Assembly (NCBI GenBank): GCA_030770535.1
Contig: JASVEC010000011.1
Location: 682,001-746,000 of the forward strand
DNA length: 64,000 nt
Source: Batkoa obscura
Lineage: Eukaryota; Entomophthoromycota; Entomophthoromycetes; Entomophthorales; Batkoaceae
Reading direction: 5' to 3'
How positions within the stretch are numbered: position 1 is the stretch's first letter; each line of letters opens with the position of its first letter. Both the position numbers and the translations under genes were made by a program. The notes beneath the pieces are model-generated. The model was given only the letters and a program-made list of their open reading frames with translations, made no database searches and was not told the DNA's origin. Positions 10,340-21,746 of the stretch are shown one piece after another.

Positions 10340-11722
10340 AATACTATTTTTAAAATACAATAAAATTCATTGTATTGTTATTATTTATTTTGTATCATAA
10401 ATTTAAACTGTAAAATCTGATTAGATTTTATTTTGTAAAAAAACATGAATAGTTGGAAAAACTATACTTTTAGCTATAAATGATAAAATATAACAGAATT
10501 ATATATTGATGCGAGTATAATTAATAATATTTCAAATCCCCAAAACGACGCTAATAATTTTACTATTTTGTATTATGTATATAAATTGAAACAACGAAAA
10601 ATAAAATAAAAATACTATTAAATTAAATCTTAATGCAGATAAATATTTTGTAAGGAACTCACTGTTTGAAAACTAAAGTATATTAATTTTATTTCGTATT
10701 TATAATTTTGTATTAATTTGAAAAGTTTTTCAAAATCTGTAGTATGTAATATCGTTAATTAGCTATATATATTTACTAACAGAGTAGCTTAATGTGGTAA
10801 AAAATTACTAAATGAAAATGATTAATTTCTACCTTGTAAATTATGTTGCTATGCTTTGTGTCATTTACAGTACCAATCTCCATATAAAATATTACTAACT
10901 CATAACTAGCAAAGTTATTTTCTTTCTATTTTGGTAATCAAATTTATCTGACTCTTTTAATTATCAATTTAGATTTTTATAAATAATAAATTACCTCAAA
11001 ACTTTGATTATTTTATTCACTTTAACACAGATGGAATACGAAAACAAACTCTAAGTTTAAAACTTGTTTTTAAAACTAGATAAATAGTATGTTTATTAGA
11101 TATGATAGAATGGATTTATATATGAAATGCGCTGTAATGCTCATAACAGGAAACTTCAAGGAGTATGGGTTATTTTTTTAATAATAAAGAAGATTTCCGG
11201 TACATTATGAAAATATACAATTCATAGTAAATGAATCGATCCTTAGAATATCGCTTTGTCATAATTAAGTAGAATAAAGAGCCATTTTAAAGTTTTTCTA
11301 CTTTTAGATATTTTAGTGCAATTTTTATTTTACTTTATGATTAATATGTCCACTATATCAATTGTAGAATGATGTAAAAGCTAACAGTATTGGAGATGAA
11401 AATGTATAATGATTTCTACAGTTTATTCAATTTTAATCATGTTTAACAAAATTGCTATAATTGATTTTTTCGGAATACAAAATGTGTAATATACCCATAA
11501 GCATAAGTAAAATCATATATAAAAATCAATAGTTCTATCTTGATTATTGAAATAGTTATACTAAATCCGCTCCCAACATTTTAAAAACTGTTATATAACA
11601 AATAACTTAATATATTGTTTTTAAAAATAAATAATCATAAATTGATTTTTTATCAGATATAATAAACTATTCTTAGTTAAATATAATTAACGCTTGTATC
11701 TTTTATTTGATTAACCAAAACC

Positions 11723-11830
11723 ATATAGGGGTGTTTTTTTTTGACTTTATCACTTTTTCCATCTTTTAAGCGCTATTTAAGTGGAAAAATTGGTAGTAAA
11801 ATCCTTAAATAAAGAAATACATCCCCATAT
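11723..11830 (-). mobile_element. ATATGGGG MITE, copy 2
   Basis: 108 bp, inverted relative to copy 1: ATATAGGGGTGTTTTTTTTT on the left, ATACATCCCCATAT on the right, with AAGCGCTATTTAAGTGGAAAA in the middle. The left end carries an extra A. Confidence 0.85.
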
Positions 11831-12048
11831 ATTTTAAAAATAAGTTGAGTTGCTATAGATCATATTTTTACTACTCTATAAAACCAGAATGTGATTATTT
11901 CAAAATTGACTATCTATAACTGGAACTAGGACCTAATAACATGATAGATAAATTAATAATATGAACAATTACTCAAATTAAACAACATTTAATAAACACA
12001 CATAAGATTTAAGATACTTTCCAAGTTCGTTGCCTATCCCTACTAAAT

Positions 12049-12154
12049 ATATTGGGATGTTTTTTTGTGTTTAAGAATTTTACTACCAATTTTTCCACTT
12101 AAATAGCGCTTAAAAGATGGAAAGTGATAAAATCAAAAGAAAACACTCCCATAT
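12049..12154 (+). mobile_element. ATATGGGG MITE, copy 3
   Basis: 106 bp, same orientation as copy 1. The left end is changed (ATATTGGGATGT); the right end is AAAACACTCCCATAT. It shares the core CCACTTAAATAGCGCTTAAA with copy 2, which lies 220 bp away in the opposite orientation. The two share the Thr-like TACCAAT variant and a CTTAAATAG core, suggesting they are closely related. Confidence 0.85.
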
Positions 12155-12749
12155 GGTATTTACTGAACTATAAATTGATAGTTTTAGGTAGAATATTTTA
12201 AGCAACCTAAGTTCTCAGAAAGAGTTAAGTAATAACTCGTATTTCTATTCCAATTGTCCATTGTTTTCCCAAGAATAGTATTAAGAACTTCATTATAAAA
12301 GTAGTAAAATCATTCTTTTAAGAAATAAAAGCTTATTCCCAATATTACTTTGATAGGAAGGATCTAGGCTTCGAAGACTTGCAATATTAGATTCGAAATA
12401 AGCATATTATGATAATAATGTGTTTTATATTGTTTTTTCAAAATCATACACAAAAAACAATAATAATTTATTTTTGCAAACGTTTAAAAAAATAGACAAA
12501 GTAGACAGCAAATCCTTATTGATATGATAAAAGTATTTCGTATACACAAGCACAAGGGCATAAAAATAATTTACTAATACTCATAGAGTTTAATTTCTTA
12601 ATTTCTTAATTTTTTAATTATATTTTTTAATATATCTACAGAATATTATCAACATTGTATAACATTGAGCTATGTTAAATATTTATAAAGATTATAAACA
12701 AAAAGTTTGATGTATTTTTCAAAATAACTTAGTAGAATTTAATGATGAA

Positions 12750-12962
12750 TTAAATTAAACCAATAGCCAAAGGAATAAATGAAAATATCAATATAATAAT
12801 AGATATAATACAGTAGCATGGTAAGGGAAATATCATGAACATTATAATAAATACTGTGAAAAAAGGGATGTAATGCGATGAGCTTATTAAGGAAACACTA
12901 TAAAAAGCTCCTTTCTCTCTTTTAAAGAACCAATAAAATAGTATTAAAATTTTTTTTGTCAA
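12750..12962 (-). CDS. Candidate hydrophobic small protein, orphan
   Basis: A 70-residue frame starting MTKKILILFYWFFKREKG with two hydrophobic segments (about 31-46 and 48-70) around a short Pro/Cys break (FPLPCYC). No family is recognised. It is divergent from the small gene at 13350, with 387 bp between starts. The corresponding stretch of the duplicated unit (about 14515-14712) keeps the C-terminal pattern (SIII.IF.FI.L.IGLI) but has in-frame stops, so either copy 2 is dead or the frame is not a gene at all. Low confidence. Confidence 0.3.
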   Translation of the reverse strand: MTKKILILFYWFFKREKGAFYSVSLISSSHYIPFFTVFIIMFMIFPLPCYCIISIIILIFSFIPLAIGLI

Positions 12963-13349
12963 ATATTTATTTTATTTCAGTTTTGCTTATAACAATTAGG
13001 TACAGTTATTTTAGAAAACCATAGCAACGATTTGTATCAAAAACAATATAAAATTAATAGCCCCATTTTTGTTAATATACTTCTTTCTTATAGAAACATT
13101 CAATAGGGAGAGAGATCAATTTGTATAGTAAATAGAGTAACTAAATCATACTTTATCATTTGCCATAAAGTTAAATTGAAAAACATCAATTTTAAAAGAG
13201 CGCTTAAACAGTACTTTATTTAAATAACACAACACCTATTGACATTATTAAATATATTACTAAAATAATTATTATCTATTTGATATCATAATACCCAGTA
13301 CAGTTAACTGTTCTATAAACAACAATCAACAATAAGTTAATTAGATAAA

Positions 13350-13613
13350 ATGCGACCAACTATATGGAGCACTATGAGTTATCAAAAAAGGGAACTTAAA
13401 ACAATATTTTTAACCAGTTTAAGTACAATAGCTGTAAGTAAGGTTGTTGGTAAAACCTATAATTTATACCAAAGTTTGTCGATTAAGGGCTATTTTAAAT
13501 GTATCTCAGGAAATTCTGTAACTGAGACTGTATTTATCAAAGATGAATTTGGTATTTCTATTATTGATCGTTCACAAAAGTGCATTCAACCAGATTGTAA
13601 GACTAAATTGTGA
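13350..13613 (+). CDS. Orphan small protein, duplicated pair member 1
   Basis: An 87-residue frame (MRPTIWSTMSYQKRELKTIF...) with no signal peptide or membrane span and a basic character. It aligns without gaps over about 72 residues with the 75-residue product at 15116; I count 37 identities. Conserved words are MRP..W, YQK.ELK.I, GKTY.LYQ, GYF and F.KD.F. The nucleotide changes spare the frame for that whole length, which argues that it was coding after the duplication. The C-termini diverge: this one ends in a Cys-containing tail (KCIQPDCKTKL). No known family is recognised. Confidence 0.6.
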   Translation: MRPTIWSTMSYQKRELKTIFLTSLSTIAVSKVVGKTYNLYQSLSIKGYFKCISGNSVTETVFIKDEFGISIIDRSQKCIQPDCKTKL

Positions 13614-14514
13614 TGAGCTTAGGAAGAATTATTATATTATTATAGTAGATAACAATCATGAAGTAAAGAAATTCTAGAGCAAATTTTTATGTTTTTAACT
13701 GATTTTATAAAACATTGTCAAAAACATTTAATTACTAAAATATCATTTATTGAATTACTATTACTTAATTTTATTTTTAAATTTTAAATCTTTAATAGCT
13801 AAAAATAAACTGAATGAAAGTATTGTAGCTAGTTATAATAGTTATATATATATGTATATATATATAATATTATCGCATTCAAATTAAATCAAGTTTTAAA
13901 AATGATTTTTGTAACTGAGTTAGTGTGTTTTAAATTTTACTTTAAAATCTTAACTTTTTTAAAATAATTTACAGTAGTCTCTATTTTTTTCCTGAATATA
14001 GAATTTCATATAGAAGCTCTTTGGACGTTTTATTTTTATATTTTTTATAATAACTTGGGTGATATTATATATATGTATCATTCCATGTAATTTTGATATA
14101 AAGTGTGAATCTAGTAATGAATGTCTAAGCTTTGAAATTATTTGCCCTATCAGGTATAAAATAAATGTGTTTTGTATATAATAATTATATTACATTATTT
14201 TTACATAATCATAATAATAAAACAATAACATTTATGTAAGATATTAGAGAGGGTGAAGGAATTAAACAAAGTAAAAAGTTAAATATTATATAAATAACAA
14301 AGAATTTCCATATACGTTACATGAGATATAAAAACATTTATAAACATATACAAAATTTAAACCTTAAATTTGCAATAATAATATTATAATTATTTTAAGT
14401 TATAATAAAAATTGATATTATATATCCCTAAATAACGTTAAATATTTTAAAAAATTGTTGAAAATGTTTAATGTACTTTTTCAAAGTATATAAAGTGATC
14501 CAACAATATAATAA

Positions 14515-14712
14515 ATCAATTAGACCAATAAGCAGAAGAATAAATAAAAAAATAGGTATAATAATGGATACAATATAATAACATAATAAAGAAAATATTA
14601 AAAAAAATTTGCAATCATAATAAAAATATATGTGGTGAGCACCTTATAAGTTGCTATAAATACTCTCTCCTTCTTTAAAAAATAAATTAAGACTACAATA
14701 TTAAAATAACAT
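14515..14712 (-). pseudogene. Decayed partner of the hydrophobic frame at 12750
   Basis: The minus-strand sequence still encodes the end of the hydrophobic protein (a CYYIVSIIIPIFLFILLLIGLI-like stretch), but in-frame stops interrupt it before and within the part matching copy 1. If the 12750 frame is a gene, this is its dead duplicate. If not, both are noncoding flank. Confidence 0.35.
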
Positions 14713-15115
14713 TCTCTTAATTATTTAATTTGGTTTGATTTTTATAAAGCCCTTGTGTAATAATATTAAGAAACTCACATCTCTGAAAATATAAAAGGTT
14801 TCTGCTAAAAATATCACAAATAGAAAAAACCATATATTTGTTAGTAGATAACTTTATTTTAGAGATAACGTTTAACAAGAGCATAATAACCTGTCAAGTA
14901 AATAGAGTGATTAATGATATTTTGATAATTTCTATAAAGTTAATTATAAAGAAATAAGATTTAAAAGATAGCTTAGTAGTGATTTATTTTAAATAATACA
15001 TAAACTTACTCATATAGACAATTTACTAATTTAAATATCACTTATACAATACTCTAATATCCAATAAAGAGAGCTTCTCTGTACATATATAGTAAACAAT
15101 AATCTAAGTTTGAAA

Positions 15116-15343
15116 ATGCGGCCAATTTTATGGAATATCATTGGTTATCAAAAAAAGGAATTAAAAAGAATAGTTGGAATTAGTTTATGTACAATAACTG
15201 GAACTAAACTGCTTGGAAAAACTTATGATCTATATCAAAAATCGTCATTTGATGGCTATTTTGAGTTCATCTTGGGAGGTTCTAAAACTCAGTTTGTATT
15301 TACTAAGGATAAATTTAGTACTCTTTATATTTCGTACTGGTAA
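15116..15343 (+). CDS. Orphan small protein, duplicated pair member 2
   Basis: A 75-residue frame (MRPILWNIIGYQKKELKRI...). I chose the ATG at 15116, which matches the paralogue's start; an in-frame TTG lies two codons upstream. It is gapless with the 13350 product over about 72 residues, with roughly half identical. It differs by lacking the Cys-containing C-terminal tail and ending ISYW. No domain is recognised. The survival of both frames after divergence of the flanks suggests selection. Confidence 0.55.
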   Translation: MRPILWNIIGYQKKELKRIVGISLCTITGTKLLGKTYDLYQKSSFDGYFEFILGGSKTQFVFTKDKFSTLYISYW

Positions 15344-16268
15344 AATCATATAATTAGATCATAAAGTTAAATTGTAATGAGTTTGAGAAGAACGAATATC
15401 AGTATTAATCAGAATAATACCGTTATTATTAAATAAAGTATAATTTTTTTATAAAGTTGATCAATTGTATTAAATAAACAATCGTTAAAGCTTTATGTTT
15501 ATTAGTAAGATAACTTAAACTTTTATAACAAATCTCAATTTCTTAAATATAATTAAACTATAAATGAAAATAGTATATACTTAATAATAATAATAATAAT
15601 AGTTACATGTATATTTTAAAACATGACCAACTTAAAATAAATCTATATATTAGAATGTAGCTTTTATAAATTAATTAAATCTATATATAGGCTTATATAA
15701 TCAGATTTTACATGTTTCAAGATAATAAAAGATAGAATATTATTTTTTTCGAAAATACTTATAGGTCAAAGGTTACCCAGCAAGTTTATAGGAAATTATT
15801 TTGATTTTTAACAAATAACAAAGGCCGATATGCTTATCCATATGGGGATGTATTTTTGTATTTAAGAATTTTACTAACAATTTTTCCACTCAAATAGCGC
15901 TTAAAAAATGGAAAAAGTAATGAAACCAAAAAAAACATCCTCATATATTAATAAAAAATAATTTTTTATTACATCTATCTTTTATTTTCAGTTTAGAGTT
16001 TAGAAGTTGAACAAACTCCAGCTAAACTGATTGTTAAAAACCATCCTACTAACAAATTTAAAAGCAAATGTAAAAGTTCCTATTTCAGCACTTTATTAAC
16101 TTTTAAACATATATTTTGAAGAACTAAAAAATCTTAAATATGCTCAGATTGAATTTTATAAATTGAATCAATATCTAAATCCCCTCTCCAATTTTAGTAA
16201 ATTACATAATTAGTAAATTTTAAAAACTGAAATTATTTAAGTACTACTTTTATTTAAAAATCAAAGTC
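15344..16268. other. Intergenic region between the orphan gene and PMA1
   Basis: Convergent 3' flanks. It holds a short TAA microsatellite near 15585, MITE copy 4 (15840-15946) and otherwise only A+T-rich sequence. Confidence 0.55.
15840..15946 (+). mobile_element. ATATGGGG MITE, copy 4
   Basis: 107 bp from ATATGGGGATGTATTTTTGT to AAACATCCTCATAT. The core CCACTCAAATAGCGCTTAAA is intact and is bracketed by TTTTTCCA/TGGAAAAA. It lies about 320 bp beyond the PMA1 stop codon. Confidence 0.88.
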
Positions 16269-18944
16269 TTATTTGACGAAATGATTGACAGCTTCAGCTA
16301 GATGAAGCACTATTTTCATCCTTTCTACATTAGCTGATAAACGTTCTCTATTAATAGCATCTATCTTCCTTTGAGCGAGTTTAGATCTTCTACTAGGAGA
16401 TGGCCAGACTGTAGCAGTAAACTCAAATGACCAGAGGCGGAATACTAATACTTTGACAATATCTAAAATTATAAAGTAAACTAAAGAAATACCAATAACT
16501 GCGAATCCCCAGACTGGTCCTACTGGTGCAATTAACTTAGGAATACCAAAAATTGTAATTAACATTGCAAATACCTGAGTGCCCATAATTGCGACAAAGA
16601 AGAACCAGGATGGTAATGAAACCCAGAAAAACCCAGCTAATCTGGTAGAAAAGATAAGGAAGTGAGGAGCAGATGAGATATGAAGGTACATTACTGATTG
16701 TAACTCTCTTAATGGTCCAGGATCGAGACCAAATACATCTTTAGCAACATAGAAATGAGCAAATGAAAGGCCAGTTAAGAAGAATCCTAAAAGTACAGAC
16801 AAGAAAATCAATTGCCCAATTCTCCATTTATCAGGTTTTTGGGAAATTTGAGCATTATCAAAAGCGATTACAATAGTTGCAAGATCGTTAAGAACAGCAA
16901 TAAAGATTAATAAAACAGGATCCATATGCCAGTCTTCAATTAAAATGATACAGAAGAAAAAGATCAAAATATGTACAGTTGAGGTAATTCTATACAATGC
17001 ATAGGACCTCATTCTTTGGAAAATAGCTCTTGAAGTAGTAATACCATCAATAATAGTAGATAAACCTGGTGCTAGTAAAACAATATCGGCAGCAGATCTA
17101 GCAGCATCAGTACAATCATGTACAGCAATACCAACGTTAGCTTTCTTAAGTGCTGGAGCATCATTGACACCATCACCAGTCATACCAACTAAAAGCCCTT
17201 TAGCTTGCAAAAGTTCAACTACTCTATATTTATGTTCAGGAATTACTTGGGCAAATCCATCAGCCTGGAGACAACGTTGAGTAATTGTTTCCTCATCAAC
17301 ACCTTTTTCAACAAGTTTATTAGAATCAAGAATAGCCCTTTGCATACCTAATCTGTGAGCTACTTCTTTGGCAATAATTAATTGATCACCGGTAATCATT
17401 TTAACTGTTACACCATAATGATGGCATTTTTCAACGGTATCTGCAGAATCAGGTCTAGGAGGATCTAATAATGATATCATACCTACTAAATGCCATTCAT
17501 CAGGTTTACCAGGGAAGGTTCTAGCAACCCCTAATGCACGTAACCCACGGCCTGCAAGATCATTGACTGCTCTTACACCCTCATCATGCCCACCTACAAG
17601 TTTGACCATAGTTGGTGGTGCACCCTTTGAAACCATAAAAGATTCATTGGTTGCAATATCAGTAACAGTAGCTTGAGTCCTTTTCGAAGTTGGATTAAAT
17701 GGAACAAATGATGTTACTTTAAACCCTGGAATAGAATGCTCTTTATCTTTGGGAAGATTTTGAAGCACAGAAACACCTTCCTTGGCAGCGGAACGGACAG
17801 CTTTTTCAATAGGGTCATTTGCTCCAGGTTCAGATGCAATATAAGAATATAAAAGGATATCTTCTTTTGTATATCCTTTAGTGAGGTAAGGTTCATCAAA
17901 AGTAAGTTGATTAAGAGTAAGGGTACCAGTCTTATCAGAACATAAAATTTTTACCGATGCCATTTCTTCTACAGCAGTTAATCTTTTAACAATGACTTGT
18001 CTTGCGGCAAGTTGCTTAGCACCAACAGCCATTGTAACAGATAATACAGTTGGTAATCCGACTGGGATAGCAGCTACAGTCAAGACAACAACTTGTTGAA
18101 TAGACTGAATTGGATCTTCAGCATGAGTTTTGACAAGAAGGTAGATGAGAAGAATAACTACCATAACTGCAGTTACTAAGACCAAGAAATTTCCTATTTG
18201 ACCAATAACTTTTTGGAAATGACCTTTTTCATTAGTAATCGAGATAAGGTTAGCTGCTCTACCAATAAATGTATCACTACCAGTCTTTGTAACAACGGCC
18301 ATCATTTGACCTTGTTTAACAATAGAAGATGAGTAAGCAGTTGAACCACGTTCTTTAGTGACGGGTAAAGATTCACCAGTAAGAGCAGATTGATCAATTT
18401 GTAAACCAGCATCTGATTCTTCACCAGTAACAGAAATACCTAATAAACGACAATCAGCAGGGACGATATCACCTAAACGCAAGACAATGATATCACCAGG
18501 AACCAATTCAGCTGAATCAACTTCAACTAATTCTCCATTTCTCCAACATTTGGTCTTAAGAGCCAATGTGTTTTTAAGAGCATCTAAAGCGCTTTCAGCT
18601 TGTGCTTCCATCAAAAACCCAATTAAAGCATTCAAAAGGAGTAAGAACGCAATAATACCAAAATTAATCCAATCTTGAGCCACACCAGAGAAAATTAAAG
18701 CAACAATAATTAATATAGCAATAGCATCAGTGAAATATCCTATAAACTTCAAAAATGGATTTGTTTTATGCTCAGCAAGTTCATTTCTTCCAAATTTTTC
18801 TAATCTTTCTTCAGATTCAGCCGTAGTAAGGCCTTTTGTGGTATCTGTATGAAGTAATGCTTCTAATTCTGGAGAAATGACATCTTCAGCTTCTTCGTGT
18901 TTGTGTTCAGTAAATTGAACTTCTTCCTTATTTTCAGTAGCCAT
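16269..18944 (-). CDS. PMA1: Plasma membrane H+-ATPase (P3A-type)
   Basis: 891 residues, a single exon. All P-type landmarks are present: actuator LTGES (188-192), PVGLP in M4 (294-298), phosphorylation site DKTGTLT (Asp337), KGAP nucleotide-binding motif and MTGDGVNDAPALKKA hinge. The M6 segment has the Asp expected in proton pumps (VLNDLATIVIAFDNA). Ten membrane spans can be traced. By family it uses ATP to expel protons and sets the membrane potential for nutrient uptake. The N-terminus is acidic (EEVQFTEHKHEEAEDV). The C-terminal regulatory tail is short and His/Arg/Lys-containing, ending AEAVNHFVK, so the autoinhibitory region differs from yeast Pma1 (918 aa). Lack of introns and relatively C-rich codons suggest high expression. 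Confidence 0.97.
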   Translation of the reverse strand: MATENKEEVQFTEHKHEEAEDVISPELEALLHTDTTKGLTTAESEERLEKFGRNELAEHKTNPFLKFIGYFTDAIAILIIVALIFSGVAQDWINFGIIAFLLLLNALIGFLMEAQAESALDALKNTLALKTKCWRNGELVEVDSAELVPGDIIVLRLGDIVPADCRLLGISVTGEESDAGLQIDQSALTGESLPVTKERGSTAYSSSIVKQGQMMAVVTKTGSDTFIGRAANLISITNEKGHFQKVIGQIGNFLVLVTAVMVVILLIYLLVKTHAEDPIQSIQQVVVLTVAAIPVGLPTVLSVTMAVGAKQLAARQVIVKRLTAVEEMASVKILCSDKTGTLTLNQLTFDEPYLTKGYTKEDILLYSYIASEPGANDPIEKAVRSAAKEGVSVLQNLPKDKEHSIPGFKVTSFVPFNPTSKRTQATVTDIATNESFMVSKGAPPTMVKLVGGHDEGVRAVNDLAGRGLRALGVARTFPGKPDEWHLVGMISLLDPPRPDSADTVEKCHHYGVTVKMITGDQLIIAKEVAHRLGMQRAILDSNKLVEKGVDEETITQRCLQADGFAQVIPEHKYRVVELLQAKGLLVGMTGDGVNDAPALKKANVGIAVHDCTDAARSAADIVLLAPGLSTIIDGITTSRAIFQRMRSYALYRITSTVHILIFFFCIILIEDWHMDPVLLIFIAVLNDLATIVIAFDNAQISQKPDKWRIGQLIFLSVLLGFFLTGLSFAHFYVAKDVFGLDPGPLRELQSVMYLHISSAPHFLIFSTRLAGFFWVSLPSWFFFVAIMGTQVFAMLITIFGIPKLIAPVGPVWGFAVIGISLVYFIILDIVKVLVFRLWSFEFTATVWPSPSRRSKLAQRKIDAINRERLSANVERMKIVLHLAEAVNHFVK

Positions 18945-19560
18945 ATTAAATTAATTTACAATGTCAATATAACACTTAAATATTATTAAAATTCAAAAGA
19001 ATAAGGATGATATAAGCCCTCAGTTTGAAAGATAAGATAAAATATTTAATTGAAGTATGAATATAAAAGCCTTTTTAAAAAAATAAGTAACTAAACTGCC
19101 TGTTTAAATAGTTTTGTAAATCATGCTATTTTATCTTTAATGAGATTGGTATAGACTTTATATGAAAGAATTCTATTTAAAGTAGAGATCTGATTTCATT
19201 CTTATTTGAAATGAGGTCGGTTCAAAATAAACCGATTACATTAATAATCTTTGACCAATTAAAGACATATTTTCTCACTTTATGACTTTCCATGGTGCGA
19301 TAACATACTTTTTTGCAAATTTTAGAAAATTTATAATTTAACTACTTTCCCCATAAAGCTTAAAAAGAGATTAAGATAACCAAGCTAACTTTATATTCAA
19401 TTTATTCAGACAAAATTTAATTAGCGTTAATTAAAAATCAACCTAAAAAAGAAAAAAATTAATCAAAATGGCTTAAATTTTAATGAGTGTAATTATCTAG
19501 AAAACAAAATATATTTGCTATAGTGAAATAAATAAATTAAAAATAAGTTATTAAAAATAA

Positions 19561-19631
19561 TGTAAAAAATGTGTAAAAAATATGTAAAAAATATGTAAAA
19601 AATAAAATAAAATAAAATAAAATAAAATAAA
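19561..19631 (+). repeat. Tandem repeat TGTAAAAAATA then AAAAT
   Basis: About four units of an 11-bp word followed by at least six AAAAT units. It lies about 620-690 bp upstream of the PMA1 start. Nothing suggests a function beyond a microsatellite. Confidence 0.75.
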
Positions 19632-20411
19632 TTTATTCAACATTGTTTTATTAATCCAAATCAAGATAACTTTAAATAGCTTTAAACTTCACAAAACGAA
19701 TTCCAAATTTAATAGCCAACCGGTTTACTATTAAACTAATCTTTAAAACTATAAAATAAAATACTGCATAAAAATTAATATATAAAATACCCTTATAATC
19801 ATTCCAAAAAATGCTAAAATATATTTGCAATATGGTAAAAATAAAAGAATAAATTCTTAAATGTAAAACATGAATCGTGAATTGAACTGTTTACTAATAA
19901 TAAAACATTATGAATTTGATGAAAATAATGAATAATAATTCATAAATTATATTTTATTAATACTTTTTACTTTACTTTAAAAATTGAACTCTTACTAGAT
20001 ACTCGATTTCAAGACTCTATCCCAACAGTGAAGAATTGAAAATCAAATCTTTTAAGTCATCATGGCTAACACCCATTAACCTGATAGCTTAAACCTCTTG
20101 AATCACTTTAAGAGGTAATAAACTTAGTAACGGAGTTATTTAAATCCTTAAAACTTGTTAAAATCTTATTATTATAATTAAAAATCAGTGTTTTATAGAT
20201 TTAATGTCAAAAAATAATATATATATAATAAGATTTCATTCTTAACTCTTTTTAAAAAACTGACATTTTAATAATTCTGCCAATATAGTCATTGAATTAT
20301 TAAACCAAAGGTTCAATAATATTAAATTATTTAAAATTAGAATACAAAGCTTTTTATAATAAAATATTTTTATAATTTGATATCTATGTTTAAATAATAA
20401 ACTTAAATTAT

Positions 20412-20518
20412 ATATGGGGGTGTTTTTTTTGGCACTATCACTTTTTTCATCTTTTAAGCACCATTTGAATGGAAAAATTGTTGGTAAAATTCTTAAATAC
20501 AAAAATACATCCCCATAT
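20412..20518 (-). mobile_element. ATATGGGG MITE, copy 5
   Basis: 107 bp, inverted: ATATGGGGGTGTTTTTTTTG at the left, AAAATACATCCCCATAT at the right. The core is slightly changed (AAGCACCATTTGAATGG). Confidence 0.85.
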
Positions 20519-20843
20519 ATGTTTGAAAGCTTAGTTAAAAGTAAAAGTAAAATTTTCTAATTCATTTTTTATCCATTTCCTATATAGCATAAAACTTTAA
20601 AAAAACTGTTAAGTAAAGCTGAACAAAAAAATATTTTAATGTAAGTTATTCAAATTAAGCAAAAAAATAAAAAAGCAAAAATTTTAATAACATTTAATGC
20701 TTAATTTGCATTTTTTGCTAAAAATCAAATTGAACAAAATTTAAACTAAGCTTAGACTGACTTACATTTAAAAATAAATATTAATAATTTAATAAAATAT
20801 TATAATCACTTATAGCTTATTTTAATTATTATATATATATATA

Positions 20844-20950
20844 ATATGGGGGTGTTTTTTTTGGGTTCATTATTTTTTCCATTTTTTAAGCGCTATTTGA
20901 GAGGAAAGATTGTTAGTAAAATTCTTAAACAAAAAAATACATCCCCATAT
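20844..20950 (-). mobile_element. ATATGGGG MITE, copy 6
   Basis: 107 bp, inverted. The core TAAGCGCTATTTGAGAGGAAA carries the GAGAGG variant also seen in the first member of the tandem pair at 31383 (TCCTCTC on the other strand), so these two form a subfamily. Confidence 0.88.
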
Positions 20951-21746
20951 ATTATCTATTTTTAAACTATAAATTTTTTTTTCAAATATTATTATTGTTC
21001 TAATAAATTTTATGTTATATAATATATTAATTAGTAAAGTTTTATTATTTAAAATAAATAACATGTTTTATTTAATTAAATATTTTGAAATAAAACTATA
21101 TTTTTAATTAAAATTTATATTAAATAATATTTTTCATCATATTAAAAATAAATAAAAAAGTTTCAAACACACTTGATGCATTATTATAACTATTAAATTT
21201 TAAGCTAAAATAGTTGCTAAATTTGAATGTAACCCATTAAAGCTTCAACTAAAAACATTTTTCTGCTTAGATTTAGTTTTGAATTTAGAAATTAAAAATA
21301 CAAAAACATTTTTTCTTGAACAATCGAATCAATGCTTTTTTAAAAAGATGTTAGATTATTATATTTACAAAAAATAAAAATGTTTTTTAATCTAGCTCTT
21401 TATTTATTTCTGTTTAATATACTAATCGCTTATTATTTTAATAGTTTAAAAAAAACTTCTAAGCTTAATTCAAGAAAGCCAAATTTTGTTCCTTTTCAAA
21501 TTTATGTGATTTCAAAACCAATCAATTCATTATAATACGAAACTTTGCATTTTTTTAACCAATAATCCATCAACAATTTACCAAACCAACTCTCATCATT
21601 ACCTTGTGGAAACATTGAATCAACTACCAATTTTTAATAGTACCATGTGAAACCCAAAGCTTTAAGCTTCCAATTTACCAAGGAAGCTAAGTTCTTAAAT
21701 CACAAATCATTTTGGAATTTTATTTCTTTTACAAAGAACAATAAAG

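Larger units (their letters stand above)
9822..12649. other. A+T-rich intergenic region with three MITE copies
   Basis: About 2.8 kb upstream of the oxidase gene with no credible coding frame. A 61-codon frame at 9843-10028 is low-complexity and unsupported. The only organised content I see is three members of the ATATGGGG family, listed separately. Confidence 0.55.
12650..13690. repeat. Segmental tandem duplication, unit 1
   Basis: Aligns by eye with 14420-15430. Shared landmarks in the same order and orientation are a stretch near CCAATAGCC with the minus-strand hydrophobic frame, the AGTAAATAGAGT and ATAAAGTTAA blocks, the ATGCG(A/G)CCAA start of a plus-strand small gene, and the TAAATTGT(G/A)ATGAG(C/T)TT 3' flank. 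Boundaries are approximate. Confidence 0.7.
14420..15430. repeat. Segmental tandem duplication, unit 2
   Basis: Second copy of the unit at 12650-13690, direct orientation, about 1.75 kb downstream. Divergence is high in noncoding parts and moderate in the plus-strand frame, so the duplication is not recent. The sequence between the units (about 13690-14420) is A+T-rich with a TATATATG run near 13850 and no frame. Confidence 0.7.
18945..21746. other. A+T-rich intergenic region upstream of PMA1
   Basis: About 2.8 kb between divergent PMA1 and the START-domain gene. It holds the PMA1 promoter, a TGTAAAAAATA/AAAAT tandem tract, two ATATGGGG MITEs, and a weak inverted pairing around AATGTAAGT (20639 and 20759). 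Two minus-strand frames here (20242-20502, 20870-21064) run through the MITEs and are not genes. Confidence 0.55.

Noticed and set aside
20242-21064. Two minus-strand frames of 64-86 codons
   Set aside because: Both run through copies of the ATATGGGG MITE and owe their openness to its T-rich sequence.
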